From Ochotona curzoniae (lineage: Eukaryota; Chordata; Mammalia; Lagomorpha; Ochotonidae), in the NCBI RefSeq assembly GCF_017591425.1, contig NW_024464918.1, forward strand, positions 14,258,001-14,322,000: a stretch of DNA of 64,000 nt. Reading direction: 5' to 3'. A model generated the notes under the pieces. The model searched no databases. It saw nothing but the letters and a program-made list of their open reading frames with translations, and was not told where the DNA came from. Every line of letters begins with the position of its first letter. Within the stretch, counting starts at the first letter, position 1. The position numbers and the translations under genes were made by a program. Positions 10,291-22,280 of the stretch are shown in pieces.

Positions 10291-10659
10291 GAATATTTGC
10301 CATAAACATGGCAAGAGAACCAGGGGTTACCTTCTCTATGGATGGAATCAGCTCATTAACATTTCCAGGGCATTCTCTAAAGGAACAGAACACATCCATC
10401 GGGAAGATATTTGGGAAACATGCCACAGAAGACTAGAGACTACTGATGATGCACTAATGTCAAGTCCAATTTTATTGGATTATCTTCTTTTAACACTAGA
10501 TAAGCAACTGACTTACAAGGCCAGATAGTGAAAGTTGTATGGAATTCTGACAGTTGATAGCATTAGTATCTAAAAACTTAAATTTGTGGCATTTTCCTAC
10601 TCCATGAACAGGCTATAATTCAGAATCAAATGGAGCTTGTTATGGAATCAACATCAAGT

Positions 10660-10770
10660 AATTGGTAACTGAGTATGTTTTGGTTATGCAATTTCTCCTA
10701 CCTTCAGTTTTCTCACCTACAATGACAATGATAATAGTAGTTACTTCATGCTAGAGGTCAGATGGGATTC
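10660..10770 (+). mobile_element. MIR fragment
   Basis: TGCAATTTCTCCTACCTTCAG, TTTTCTCACCTACAATGACA and ATGATAATAGTAGTTACTTC match the MIR 3-prime core (CCTCAGTTTCCTCATCTGTAAAATG...GATAATAATAGTACCTACCTC). Confidence 0.6.
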
Positions 10771-11499
10771 AGCAAAGGGAGAGATAGAAAAATCATGTCC
10801 TACAGAATCTAGTTCCTTGAGGAATAACTGAAAATTCAGTCACTGGGTTGGACTTTTTTTGTCTTCCCTACCAAAATATGCTCTGTAAGAAAAGCAGGTA
10901 TAGGGTTTACACCGCCATGTAGTTATTGTGCTTCCTTTCCAAAAGATATTTACATTTGCAACAATCTTTCACGGCAGAGGAGACTAGCTATTTCCATAAT
11001 AAGAGAGGACAGGAAGAGATCCTTGTAGGCATAAAGGGTCTGTGTTAGTACAGAACAGGAGGAATACAAAAGACAAAAAAAAAAAAAAAAGAAGCCAGAG
11101 GTTTTTAAATACAGGCTTTCAGATGTCTGGTAGCAGATATAGGCAAAGCTAATGATTTTCAGGCCTTGGAAGGACTCGATGAAGCTCTGCCCTCATCCAA
11201 AGAGCAATGCCCGACAGGCCACCGAAGGTCCCACCCAGGCATATGTTCAGATTTTTCTAATTGTATCTCAATTAGTGGGGATAATAGATTTGGAGGTTGG
11301 AGAGAGTGAGTGTCACCAAGCTGGAGGCTATTGCAGTGGCAATAAACTGATAGTGGACAGATGAAAGCAAAAATGTTTGATAGCTATGTAAGAGATAAAA
11401 TTAACAGGCCTTAGCAATCGACCAGATATAGTGATAAAAGAGAAAGGAGTATCAGGATCTGCATGTGTCTTCAGCACTCTGATTGGCAATGAAACAACT
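10771..11499. other. Unique sequence with a poly-A tract
   Basis: No gene or recognised element. An A-rich run lies at about 11075-11090. A short plus-strand frame at 11152-11364 has no recognised family. Confidence 0.45.
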
Positions 11500-11830
11500 G
11501 GGCCAGTGTTGTAACATGACAAAACTGCCACCTGCAACACTAGCATCCCATATGGGTGCCAGTTCAAATCCTAGCTGCTCTATTTCCAAGCCAGTTCCCT
11601 GATGATATTCCTGGGTAAGCAACAAGGGGTGTCCAAGACCTTGAACCCCTGCACCCATATGGACAACCCAGAAGAAGCTACTGGCTACTAGTTTCAGTCA
11701 GGCCTACCCCCAGCTGTTGCAGCCATTTGGAGGATGAACCAACAGATGAAAGAACTCTCCCTTTAACTCTGCCTTTCAAATAAATATACAAATCTTTCTT
11801 TAAAATAAAAAAAAAAAAAGAAAGAAAGAA
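11500..11830 (+). mobile_element. Old-subfamily lagomorph SINE, first of a tandem pair
   Basis: Sense: GGGCCAGTGTTGTAACATGAC, CATCCCATATGGGTGCCAGTT, TTCCTGGGTAAGCAACAAGG, GCAGCCATTTGGAGGATGAACC and AACTCTGCCTTTCAAATAAA, the tail form of the older subfamily. It ends in a long A-rich and AAAG-repeat tail that received the next SINE. Confidence 0.9.
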
Positions 11831-11846
11831 AGAATAGGACTTGGAG

Positions 11847-12185
11847 GGCCCATCGCGGTAGCCTAGTGACTTAAGTTCTCACCTTGAATGCACTGGTATC
11901 CCATATTGGTGCCAGTTCTAATCCTGGCAGCCCTGCTTCCCATCCAGATCCCTGCTTGTGGCCTGGGAAAGCAATCAAGGACGGCCCAAAGCCTTGGGAC
12001 CCTGCAGCCATGTGAGAGACCTGGAGGAAGTTCTTGGTTCCTGGCTTCAGATCAGCTCAGCACCAGCCATTGCGGCTGCTTGGGGAGTGAATCAACAGAC
12101 AGAAGATTTTTCTCTCTGTCTCTCCTCCTCTTTGTACATCTGACCTTCCAATAAAAATAAATAAATCTTTTTAAAAAAGAGAGAG
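11847..12185 (+). mobile_element. Younger C-type SINE inserted behind another SINE
   Basis: Sense: GGGCCCATCGCGGTAGCCTA head, GTGGCCTGGGAAAGCAATC, AGCCTTGGGACCCTGCAGCC, CCATTGCGGCTGCTTGG and CTGACCTTCCAATAAAAATA. The flanks AGAATAGGACTTGGAG (11831-11846) and AGAATAGGGCTTGGAG (12186-12201) form a 16-base target-site duplication with one change. Confidence 0.95.
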
Positions 12186-12201
12186 AGAATAGGGCTTGGA
12201 G

Positions 12202-12639
12202 AGAATAAATTGACATACATCGACTGAGCTTATAATGTATATGGTTTGTCTTTGTGTGATATGTGTATGCAGGAATACGAGGAAAGATGTTTATAATGTG
12301 TGTTCAAACACATGCATCATTGAAAGTAAAAATTTCAGTACTGTTTTATCTCCAGAAATTAAAAGTTTCTACCTTTCTCCCTCCTTTGTAAACTACATAC
12401 CTGTGACACATACTCATTCTCTGTGCTTGTTTTGTTGGACTGCAGAGTTCATACACAACCCACTTTCTTTTATCTATGTAGTGTGTGGTCACCCCATTTT
12501 TATTGTTATTCTGGCTTCTGGCCAATTTATGATTTTGTTGCCTATGTAAACATATTTCAATAATGTTGAAGGAGTCCTTCCATCATTGAAACTCTTCTAA
12601 AGAAGGCCTGAAACAATCAGCATTTCAGATTTTTAGTGC
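12202..12639. other. Unique sequence, no gene recognised
   Basis: A plus-strand frame at 12235-12549 (104 codons) is rich in hydrophobic and cysteine codons from T/G-rich DNA. It has no recognised domain and is judged non-coding. Confidence 0.4.
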
Positions 12640-12667
12640 TCTCCTCCCACCTCCCCCCACCTCCCCC

Positions 12668-12680
12668 ATCTCTCTCTCTG

Positions 12681-12719
<39 letters not shown>
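12668..12719. repeat. Compound (TC)n-(CA)n microsatellite
   Basis: A (TC)n run with one G interruption passes directly into about 14 CA units. This dinucleotide structure is likely to vary in length between individuals. Confidence 0.95.
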
Positions 12720-12721
<2 letters not shown>

Positions 12722-13149
12722 TATATGTTTTGCTATTTTAAAGAAAGAGATTTAACAGCCATAAGGCACTTTTAAAAATAACATTCACATCTGGGCTGAC
12801 CACCTGTATGCCAAAATTTAGCTTGATGTTAATTAAAACAGGCATGTTATAAACCTCAGGAAATGGCAGCTGACCCCTAACTATGAATGTAATGCTATAA
12901 TAATATGTAGTAAAAATAAGACATTTTGGGGTTGTTGCCCAAACCATTCATGCATTAAAATTCTCACCACTGTGTACCCTTGCACGAGAACGGGTAAATC
13001 AACTGCAGAAGTGGTCCAACCAAAAAATAATGATGACAAATCAAGGGTAAAAGCCATTCATTCAACACACAGCATTAAATGTCCGGTGTGGACAGGCATC
13101 TGTGCTCTGCCTTTTAAGAAAGATTTAGCTCCACCCTGACAGATCAGAT

Positions 13150-13355
13150 AATATCAGTGTGGTATTTACTGAACAGTTTATGATGTATTTGACACATGCT
13201 AAGCGCTTAACATACATGATTTCATTTACTCCCCTGAACAACTTTACAAATTAGGTGTCCTTATGATGCTCAGTTTTCAGATGAGTGAACAAAGGCTAAA
13301 AAGTGGCGAGCAGAGCTAGGATTTGAATGCCAATCAGCTGACCCCAGAGCCCGGT
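13150..13355 (-). mobile_element. MIR
   Basis: Antisense MIR: ACACATGCTAAGCGCTTAAC, ATTTCATTTACTCCCC, TTTCAGATGAGTGAACAAAGG, GAGCAGAGCTAGGATTTGAAT and CCAGAGCCCGGTGTT follow the reversed consensus in the right order over 200 bases. Confidence 0.85.
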
Positions 13356-14217
13356 GTTCCACTGTTGGTTCTATACAACTGCAGAGCACCACCCTCCCAC
13401 TTGGACTCTGCTCCATCTACAAACTCCCCCAGATCCAGCCACAACTGACCTTCTGTATTTCCCACCTCCTGCCTTCCTGCTTCTTTCTTTGTTACTCTAC
13501 TCCCATTTGACCCCAGAGACTCTTCCCTCTTCCTTTACGCTTTTCCAACAGCCTCAGTTATTTGAAACCACTTCTCTTAATTGCCTCTGACACCTTGACA
13601 TTTGACAACTCAGCCTTTGCCTGCTTTTCATTTGATCCACCTATTTGCCACTACCTCGGAATTCTGAAATTGTCCTCTTTCCTTGCACCTCCATTTTTTT
13701 GCCTCATAAAGTAGAATACTGAACATTTGTGTGTTAGGACATGTGCTTACAGAATGCAACAAATATAAGCCATCTGTATTTATTCTGTAACTAGGTATTG
13801 GAGTATGTATATACTGGAATTTTTTAAATCTTCAAGTTCTTTATTGTATAAACTACACTACCCAGACAGCTCATTTGATACAGCTGTGAACAGCACTTAA
13901 AGTTGTAAGTTCAGGTTCACATCTACAATTTCCATACTCACTTCCAAATGTGCATGTTTTGAAACCTCCAAAATGCAACTGTACTTTAGATTCTGAGAGC
14001 CATAACAATTATTATCAATCATGGGTAAGTATCACATAACCCAATGGAGAAGCAAAATGCAGCAGATTTAGCCACACTCCACCCGAAAGGATCTCAAAGG
14101 CTTTCTGCATCCCGAGTGTGACACCAGCTTTGAATCTGAAAGTTGTCCCCCAAGGGCTCTGCTAAGGAAATTCTGATTACTTCTTATCTCTGTAGCATAG
14201 CAAACTGCTTGTAGTTA

Positions 14218-14218
<1 letters not shown>
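13356..14218. other. Unique sequence with a pyrimidine-rich segment
   Basis: 13370-13560 is C/T-rich, which creates a proline- and leucine-rich frame of 78 codons without known homology. No repeat is recognised in the remainder. Confidence 0.4.

Positions 14219-14248
<30 letters not shown>
14219..14248. repeat. (CA)n microsatellite
   Basis: About 15 uninterrupted CA units. Confidence 0.95.
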
Positions 14249-14249
<1 letters not shown>

Positions 14250-14984
14250 CTGTCTCAGCTATCATTTGCTTCTTCATATTTTTTTTTCTTCCTGGAAGAA
14301 AACAACAACAATGCAGCTCTCACACGTTGGCCCAGTGATGTGCACGTTGCTTCCTATCTGAAAACAAACATTAGTACTTCAGTGAAGTTCCCGCTGTCTC
14401 CTTGATGCAGGCTCCCACCTTCTTCATTCCATTTTTTGGAGTGTCTCCATACTGGACTGAGCAGGGAAATGTGGGGAAAATGGGACTGTGTTTTGTGTTG
14501 CTTGGAGTATTACTGCAACTCCAGTGCATGGCATAGTGGTAATATATTGTAGAGCCCTATGTAGCAATCTTTGGAGCCAAGGGATAGAAGCCCCTACTTC
14601 AAGATGGCTTCAATATTAAGGAAATGCATTACCTCATATACGTGAGCTGCAGAGGCAGGACAAGACTCAGGTATCAGCGTTATTCAATGTGTCAATTTCC
14701 ACCTCAAGAATCTCACATTTTCTGTCTCCCACAGCCTTGCCTTTAGGGTGTAGCTTCATAGTCACAAGATAGTTGCCACATCACCAGGCCCCTCATCCAG
14801 GAGCAACCACAGCAGAGGAAGAAAGGAACCATCATTTCTCGTGTCTTTTTAAAGCAGCCAGAAACCTTTCCCAGAAGCCCCTTTCTAACATTTTATATTC
14901 CATTTCCCAGGATTAGGTTTTTATGTTCATTCCCAAATCAATCATTCACAAGGGAAATGAGATTACCACAATTACCTTAGCTAG
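14249..14984. other. Unique sequence, no feature seen
   Basis: No gene or recognised transposon. Mixed composition with a short AACAACAAC run near 14300. Confidence 0.45.
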
Positions 14985-15215
14985 GGATCAGCGAACATGT
15001 TTTGTAAAGAGCCAGACAGTAAATATTTGTGGCTTGGTGGATGAGACAGTCTCTACTGCAACTACTTAAAGTAGCCTTATAACACAAAAGCATCCATAGA
15101 TAATATGTGAATGAATAAGCATGGCTATGTTTCAATATAGCTATGGACACCAAAGTTTAAATTCCATTTAATATCCACATGTCATCAAATAGTCCTTTAA
15201 ATAGTTTTCAATCAT
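14985..15215 (-). mobile_element. Non-autonomous hAT-like DNA transposon relic
   Basis: AGGGATCAGCGAACATGTTT, TGTAAAGAGCCAGACAGTAAA, TATTTGTGGCTTGGTGG, GACAGTCTCTACTGCAACTAC and AAGCATCCATAGATAATATG follow the well-known eutherian element that begins AGGGGTCAGCAAAC...TTCTGTAAAGGGCCAGATAG. The family name is not asserted. Confidence 0.8.
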
Positions 15216-16334
15216 TTAAAGAGTGTAAAAAAATATACCCCATAAGCAGTTACTCTTAGAACTATTTCATTGAGGATCAAACGCATGTTGAGGTACCATC
15301 CACTACAACTCCCAAAGTTTCAAAAATATTTTAAAGCCAGATGAAGAGAATGAGTGAAGAGAACATAGTTCATGTCCATTAGAAAATCGCTGGCTATCCA
15401 TGTGTATACTGTTTACAAGTTATTTTTTTAAAAACTGCTTTGCCTAACAATGGTAGATCTAGCGGAACTACACCATCAAAAGATTTTGTTTGTGACAATT
15501 TAGATACTAAATTGTGAAAAATGTAAGATACATAATATTTTGTGTTAAGGTGTGTGGGAAACAGATTTGAAAAAAATCCCCACAAAATTAAAGTCATAAA
15601 ATCTTTCTTTGGTGGTAAAGAGGGGAAGGAGATTACTTACTGAGTATTTTCTACGTTAACATCTTCTGACTTTTTTCCACACATAATGGTGTATGCATCT
15701 TTATGCAAGCAAAGAGATAATTATAGAGTAACTGCTTGCACTCAGCGTAAATTAATCAAATGTAAATTAAATAAACTGTAAATACAAGATACTCCTTTGC
15801 TGATACAGTAAGTGAATCACCTCCATTATAGACTCATTTTTGCAAAATTACATCTAATCACAGTATCTTAAGATAGTGTTTGGCAAGACATCTCTAAATC
15901 TGTCAACAAAAAAGGCAATTACCTCTTTGCAGTTGAATACCTTTGCCAACATACACCCATCTGTCTGGGAAGATTTATGTACCACTGTACTTGAAGGCAG
16001 GGGTAAAATCTCAATGACCTCTGGAGTTTTCTTTAACCTTGGTATTCAAAAAGTAAGTAAAGCCTGCAAACCTAAGATGCAATCAAGTGTATCCCAAGAA
16101 TCTCTAAAATGAACAGTTTGGGTAATTATATAGCTTACTTTGCTTGATCAACATTTTAATTATTGTAAGAGTTCAAACCCCTTACTATGGCCCAGATGCC
16201 CCCAGAACTCTGTCAGCACCATTGTTTTTATGCTGTACCTGACTGCTATTTTTTTTTTAAATTCTTTATCCTATGATGCTGCCTCTGAGATCCTAGCCCA
16301 TGTGGTCCATTTTACCTGAGCCATTCTTCTGTTG
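15216..16334. other. Unique A/T-rich sequence, no gene recognised
   Basis: About 1.1 kb without a recognised element. Frames at 15394-15597 (minus) and 15876-16112 (plus) are short, with no family resemblance. Confidence 0.45.
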
Positions 16335-16646
16335 TTATTGTTTTTATCCTCTTGAGAGACATAGAAACTGAGAGCACAGGGTAGAGAGAGCTCCCACCTG
16401 CCAGTTCATTCCCCAAATCCCCACAACAGCCATGGTAAAGCCATTTTTAGACCCAGAAGCCAGGAACACAGTGTCCCATATAAGCTAGAACCTAATTACT
16501 TGAGCCATGTATGCTGCTTTCCAGGGACTGTGCTTGTAGAAAAGTGGAGCCTAGAGCTATAGCCAGGAATCAAACTGATGTTCTTGGATATGAAGTACAG
16601 GATTTTTATCTAGCATCTTCACTGCTGAGCCAAGCGCCTGCCCAGG
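16335..16646 (-). mobile_element. Old lagomorph SINE
   Basis: Antisense and diverged: GAGAGACATAGAAACTGAGAG, CCAGTTCATTCCCCAAAT, CACAACAGCCATGGTAAAGCC, TACTTGAGCCATGTATGCTGC, GGAATCAAACTGATGTTCTTGG and TGCTGAGCCAAGCGCCTGCCC as the reversed head. Confidence 0.8.
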
Positions 16647-18044
16647 ACCACTTCTGTCCCTCATTTATTCCTTACTATGACTAATGTGTATTCTTCCTCC
16701 AGTCCTTGACTCATGCTGGAAGGATGAGGAAGTCAACCTTTTCTCCACCTATCCCACCATGTGTTTTACAACCTTTGTATTTATGTAGCATCCCTTTCTT
16801 GAGATTTACAATTCAAGTTATTTTCTCTGTATTTGTTATCCCCTTGGGGATTTTTTATGGGATCTGGGTAAGGGATTTATGCACCTTATTAAAAAATTAA
16901 GACTTTAGCCTGAAAGGTAGACAAAGAAGCCATTACAGAAAGTTGTCATGATCACACATGTCTTGCCAGAAAGATAATTCTGGAGGTGACATCAGAGAAC
17001 ACACTGTGGAGAACAAGAGGATGGATGCTGAGGTTTCCACACTAGTGGCACTAAGACTACTTAGGAAATAAGTTGTATAATCAAAGTATGACAGGATAGA
17101 TGATTCATCTACAGCCATGGATAACAGGGATGGAGAATTGTGACTAGTGTAGAAAAACATGTTGGAAGTAGAAATCTGTTCAAAGGATTAACAAGAGTAA
17201 ATCAAAATCTAACACTTACATCAAGGTGAAATTTGACTTCTGGCTGGGCTGACTAAGTAAGTGACAAGAAAGGAAACAGGAGGAGGAACAGATGAGGCTA
17301 GGAAAAACAGGGATGAGTTCCACCAGAGATTTGCTGCCAAGCATAGAAGAGGAGATGGACATCCAGCATCAATATATACGAATCACCTGTACATCACTTA
17401 TGAATCAGGAAAAACAGAGATCTAGACTAAACAGTAAAGTTTGAGAATCATTAAGTTTTAAGTGGTGTTGAAGTCAGAGTCATAGATGATTCTGAGAGAA
17501 AAGGTGCTGGGAAAACGGAGAGGCCAGAAAGACCAGAAACATCTGCAATGCCAAGATCAATAAGGCAATTGAGAGGACGGGCTCATGAAGAAAATAAATA
17601 GGGATGGAGATAGAAGACAGCAAAACCAAGGGAAGGTACAATCAAAACAATGGAGACAGCTGCAGCAAACAGATTATACATTTGTTATGATCATGTACTA
17701 TTCACAAACTTATCGTGGCACAACACAACAAGCATTCATTCACCCACCCACAGGCCATGAGGTTAGCCATGATGGCTCTGCTCTGGCTGAAGGGCCGCAC
17801 ACCAACTTGTGTTGTTGGAACCAGCAAGCTCTACAACCATGTTTTCCTCCCAGGGACGGCAGAAGTCTAAGCACAATGTGGAGATCCTCACAATATCTTA
17901 TACTGGCTTGTCTCATACTGATATTCCACCATTTCCACACAAAGTAAGACACTTTGGGCCAAAGCAAGACACTGGCTATATTCTCTGTCAATGAGTGGAG
18001 AAATGGTCAACAGAGATATAACTGTAGTTGGAGAAAGTGCCTGG
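16647..18044. other. Unique sequence, one uncertain old-repeat stretch
   Basis: No gene seen. The part at 17690-17960 (GGCACAACACAACAAGCATTC, GGTTAGCCATGATGGCTCTG) has the feel of an old LTR or DNA-transposon relic, but I could not place it in a family. Overlapping frames on both strands there argue against coding. Confidence 0.35.
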
Positions 18045-18210
18045 GGGAGGCATCCCGTGGTGGTTCCTGCCACTCCTGTGGAAAACTGGAATAAAGTTCA
18101 GACTTTCCCCCTTCCTAGCGCTGGGAATTGTGAACATTTGGGGAGTAAAATAGCACATGGAGGGTCATTGTTTCTGTCTGTCATTCTGCCTTTAAAAGAA
18201 ACCTTTCAAA
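18045..18210 (+). mobile_element. Truncated lagomorph SINE
   Basis: GGCATCCCGTGGTGGTTCC and CGCTGGGAATTGTGAACATTTG, then GGGGAGTAAAATAGCACATGG and CTGTCATTCTGCCTTTAAAAG, match pieces of the 5-prime middle and the 3-prime end of the old SINE subfamily with an internal deletion. Confidence 0.6.
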
Positions 18211-18470
18211 GAAATAATAGAGTGACACATATAGGCTGAATAATTTTCACAACTTTCACATGGTCTCTTTCTCATTTACCTTAGACTGCATCCATACCAC
18301 TGTTCCATCCTCTGAATCTGTCTGTTGATGTTTCTGTTATGCTACTCTATCATAAATTCTAGTTGGATGTAGCCCTGGTTACAGATGACATTAATGTGGA
18401 GTATTTGCCAGCCTATGCTTCCAGCTGCCGTGTGACATACACATTTCCATTTCCCAGTTCACACTCTTTT

Positions 18471-18810
18471 TCTCTTTTTTTTTTTTAAAGATACATATTT
18501 TTTTAAACTGGAAAGATAGATTTTACATGGAGAAGGAGAGACAGAAAAATATTCTATCCATTGCTTCACTCCCCAAATGTCCACAGTGGCCAGAGCAGAG
18601 TTGATCTGAAGCCAGGAGCAAAGAGTCTCTTCTGGGTCTCATATGCATGCAGGGTCCCAAGACTTTGGGCCATCCTCTACTGCTTTCACAGGCCACAAGC
18701 AAGGAGCCGATTGGAAGTAGATCTTCCAGGACACAAACCAGTGCCCATATGGGATCCTGGAGCATGCAAGCTGAGAATTTAGCCAGTAGGCTATCACTCA
18801 AGCCCCCACC
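18471..18810 (-). mobile_element. Lagomorph C-type SINE
   Basis: Antisense: poly-T, TTCACTCCCCAAATGTCCAC, GCAGGGTCCCAAGACTTTGGG, TGCTTTCACAGGCCACAAGC, CCATATGGGATCCTGGAGC and TCAAGCCCCC. The flanks CAGTTCACACTCTT (18455-18468) and CAGTTCAGACTCTT (18814-18827) form a 14-base target-site duplication with one change. Confidence 0.9.
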
Positions 18811-18827
18811 CCTCAGTTCAGACTCTT

Positions 18828-20329
18828 AAAGAGGAGATTTGACTTAGTCTAGCTCAATTCTTACAGTAAGCTATAGCACAGGGAAGTTTATTACATGATT
18901 ACCCTTGAGTTACCTTGAGTTACATGACCACCCCTCATCTAACCAATTGCAACCCACTCAAACAAGGTACAGGAATAAAGATGTATCCTTAGTAATTACT
19001 ATGGGTAGTGAGACACAAACTGAGTTTTCAAGTGTTAACATTAAGATTCAAATAGCAGTGAATAAAATGTGAGTTCCTAGGCTAGAAAGAACATTCATCC
19101 TGAAGAAATACTGGAGATGTTGGGACTTTATAAACCTCCAGGATATGGATCAACTGTACATTTAAATGCGGGCTTTTACATGTTACATATGAAGAGTCTT
19201 CAAAACGTTCACTGAAAGTGTATTATTTGGAAACCATTCATAAAATTCAAAGTTTTACACTGAAATAAGCATGTTTAATGGAATGCCTTTGATAAATCTA
19301 TTAACTCAATCTCATTGGCAGGAATTTATTCCCAGATCCTTGAAATGAGATGTAAAGAAATATACAAAATAAGACACTATACAACTTAGAGCTAGGAAAA
19401 TAAAATAAAAGCTTCACTGGACTGACAGGGAGAGCATTCTCCTCTTTCCTTTACTGAAAGGGATGGAGATCCTCTGTTGCCATTCGCTGATAAGATACTA
19501 AGCCAGATGCCCATGGGTTTTCTCACTACATTAACAAATAGCAGGAGCAAGTAGCTAGAATAATGAGCCAAGGACCCCTGGCTACATCACAGCATTACTT
19601 AAGGACACTGATGCCCTCTAAATTCCTTTTTGCAAAATCCAGTTTCCCTCCAGTTACACACAGAAGAGATACTTGTTGTATCTGACAGTGTGGCTGTAGC
19701 CATTGTTTCCATGAAATTTGTGGAGCAGCTATTCTCAGTTTGTAATGGGGAAGATTTGCTTCTCTTCTCTGGGAAGTTTTTCAGTGAGTCCTAAGAGCCT
19801 GTATTCCAAACCACACTGGTCTTAGATTGCGCATCTACTCTGTGCATAGAACTGGGTCAGATCTGAGGAGACTGATACTGCTGGGAATACAGAATGTACT
19901 AGAAGTAATTTGAGTGCAATACAGAGCAACATATGGTCAAGTATCACACAAGAGAATACAAACAATAGTTCAAAGAAGGCAGGAGTAAATTAGTGAGAGT
20001 CTCTGTAATGAAGTAAGAGAGGATTAAATTTAAGCCAGTCAAGAAATACAGCTAATACAACTATCAAAATTTCAGAAAGTATTTCCTTCATCCACAAAAA
20101 TGAAGCCAAAAAGTAAAAGGATATAAATATTTACTTTAATTATTTTAAATAATCATACAACACACCTGCAACTTTTTAAAATAGGGAAGAAGGTGTTAGC
20201 AAATCAAGCCATAAGGTGTTACAAATCCAAGAAGGTTGGAAATCACCACATCCAAGTCCTCTTTGGGTCTGGGGAGATTTATACTTCTTAAAGGTGTCCA
20301 GACATTAGCAGCTCAAACCCCCGCCCTGT
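18828..20329. other. Unique sequence, no gene recognised
   Basis: 1.5 kb of A/T-rich DNA. A short local duplication (ACCCTTGAGTT / ACCTTGAGTT) lies at about 18901-18921. Nothing else is recognised with confidence. Confidence 0.45.
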
Positions 20330-20720
20330 ATCCTGGCTTCATTTAAAGGACCCATAGGTCAGACCAAAACACAACGGGGCTTTATATGCCAATTTTTCTT
20401 GACTCTCTGTGGGTCAAGGGAAGTTAAGCTCTTGTAATTAGGGGATAAAGACAGACGCTGAGAGTGGGGGATGGAAGCATGATGAAAGTTCCAGAGTTTA
20501 AAGGCTCATTTGGAAGCCAGAGGAAAAGGCGATAAAGCTATGTCTTTATGAAACATGTGCTTTCCAGGGTAGAGTAAACGAATTCACCCTTACATCCATG
20601 GAAGTGCTCTCGGACCTGACATCCTCTATCATCTATGAGTAAGGAGAATTCAAGTGCCTCGTGATGGTTGTAAGGCCTTTCTGAGTCCTGTGCTGCCTTC
20701 TCAATCATCAAACAGTGACT
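20330..20720. other. Repeat-free block, possible conserved noncoding element
   Basis: Mixed-composition sequence with no recognised repeat or open frame, bordered by an old SINE. It contains TTGACTCTCTGTGGGTCAAGG and TTGTAATTAGGGG. A weak candidate only. Confidence 0.2.
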
Positions 20721-20795
20721 CAGTCATATTCTAAAGTCTAACGTTAGTACTAAATTCACTTCATTGCATTACCTGATAATCCAGGTGACTTTTCA

Positions 20796-21067
20796 TTTTT
20801 TTATTTACTAACTTTATTTGAGAGACAGAGACGTCTTCCATCTATTGGTTCACTCCTCCAAATGCTCACAAGAGCTGGTGCTGGGGCAAGGTGAAGTTAT
20901 CAGCCAGGGACTCAGTCCAGACACCCAACTACTCGAGACATCACTAACTGCTTCCCAAGGTCTGTACCAGCAGGAGGATGGAGCAGGGAATATACATGAG
21001 ACTTGAATCCATGCACTTCTAAGTACGAGTTCCAAGCAGCATGGTGTTATGCCTAAGGCTCACCCCA
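20796..21067 (-). mobile_element. Old lagomorph SINE
   Basis: Antisense and diverged: TTATTTGAGAGACAGAGACG, TCCATCTATTGGTTCACTCC, AATGCTCACAAGAGCTGG, AATCCATGCACTTCTAAGTACG and GTTATGCCTAAGGCTCACCCC. The two opposed frames at 20818-21035 are SINE by-products. Confidence 0.8.
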
Positions 21068-21770
21068 TCCCAAGTTACTTTTATGGTCATTCTCTCAAAA
21101 CACACAATCGAATTATTAATAAGTGATATCAAAGAACAAAATTTGTAGAAATTAGATCATTAATCTCAAAAATATAGTCTCAATATGCACTCATTAAAGA
21201 GGTCAGGAAGCAATGCTTAGTGGCAATAAAAATAAAAACAGTGAATGAAGAACAATAATTACGGAGAAAATAAGTGAAGTCCCATAGTCCTGTATTAAAC
21301 ACGTAAGAAAGGATCTCACAATGTCAAAAGTCAAACATCAACACCCATGTTGATTGACTAGATCCCAGACTCACTCATCTAAGTCCTGGGGCTATGTTAT
21401 TAACAAACTAATGAAGCCCATGACTCCTTCGGACTGCTAATCAGGGTCACTGAATCCACCAAGCCTCTTCTGAAAAGGAGGTGTAATGTTGATGGTCATT
21501 CACACTTCAATGACTCACTGGGAACTATTGCCAGGCATATTCCCATGACAATATGTCAATTACATATAACAGTCAAACTGTGTCTCCTGGATATTTTTGG
21601 CCATGATCATTATATTTAACTTGCATGTGGGGTTTTTTTTCAGTCTTTATTCATGATTTCTCCCTGCTCCCTTCAAAGATATGTATACCGAGCATCTGCT
21701 ATATGGCATGAACTGTTCCAGACTCTAAGAAGCGACACACATAACAAATAAGATCCCTCCTTAAAGGGGG
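21068..21770. other. Unique sequence, no gene recognised
   Basis: A/T-rich, with no recognised element or coding frame. Confidence 0.45.
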
Positions 21771-21935
21771 AGACATTTAGCAAAGCAGTTAAGAAATATC
21801 TCATATTGGAGTGCCTAGGTTCAAGTTCCAGCTCCACACCTTATTCCAGCTACCTCCTAATGAACATCCTTGGAGATAGCACATGAAGGTTCTAGTACTT
21901 TGGTCCATGCCACCTTAAAACTGTAGGTAATTCTG
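21771..21935 (+). mobile_element. Old lagomorph SINE, 5-prime fragment
   Basis: TTAGCAAAGCAGTTAAGAAAT, CATATTGGAGTGCCTAGGTTC, AAGTTCCAGCTCCACACC and AGTACTTTGGTCCATGCCACC follow the older subfamily that reads TTGGAGTGCCTGGGTTC. The 3-prime part is missing. Confidence 0.7.
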
Positions 21936-22059
21936 CAGCTGCTGAGAAAAGCAAAAGTAATAGAAGAAACTGTAGAAAGTGGTGGGGAAGTTCCCTTTAG
22001 AAGAAAAGTTGATATTTGTGCTAATCCTTGAATATAGAGAAATATCACATTCATTCAAT

Positions 22060-22280
22060 TTCTCAGTCTCAGTACTGGTGAGCATTTGTGCTGTTCTAAT
22101 TTTTTGTTATAAGTTGTTATCCTGTATGTTATAGGTTGTCTATCATCATCTCATAGCCTCTACCTACTAGATGCTTTTAGCAGTTCTACCTCCAGTCATG
22201 ACAATCAAAAATATCTTCAAAGATCATCTAGTATCTCCCAGAAAGGGTAGGGGCAACTGTTGAGAACCACTGGGCTTTGT
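22060..22280 (-). mobile_element. MER20 (non-autonomous hAT-Charlie DNA transposon)
   Basis: Antisense: TTCTCAGTCTCAGTACTGGTG, CCTCTACCTACTAGATGCTT, CCAGTCATGACAATCAAAAAT and GCAACTGTTGAGAACCACTG, spanning both ends of the family (right end TTCTCAACC..., left end GGTTGAGAACCACTG reversed). Confidence 0.85.

Noticed and set aside
13840..14000. Possible very old SINE near ACTACCCAGACAGCTCATTTG
   Set aside because: Only isolated tRNA-like words and no ordered match to the lagomorph SINE or MIR.
17690..17960. Possible old LTR or DNA transposon
   Set aside because: A few words look familiar but no ordered match to a family could be made, and the frames on both strands conflict.
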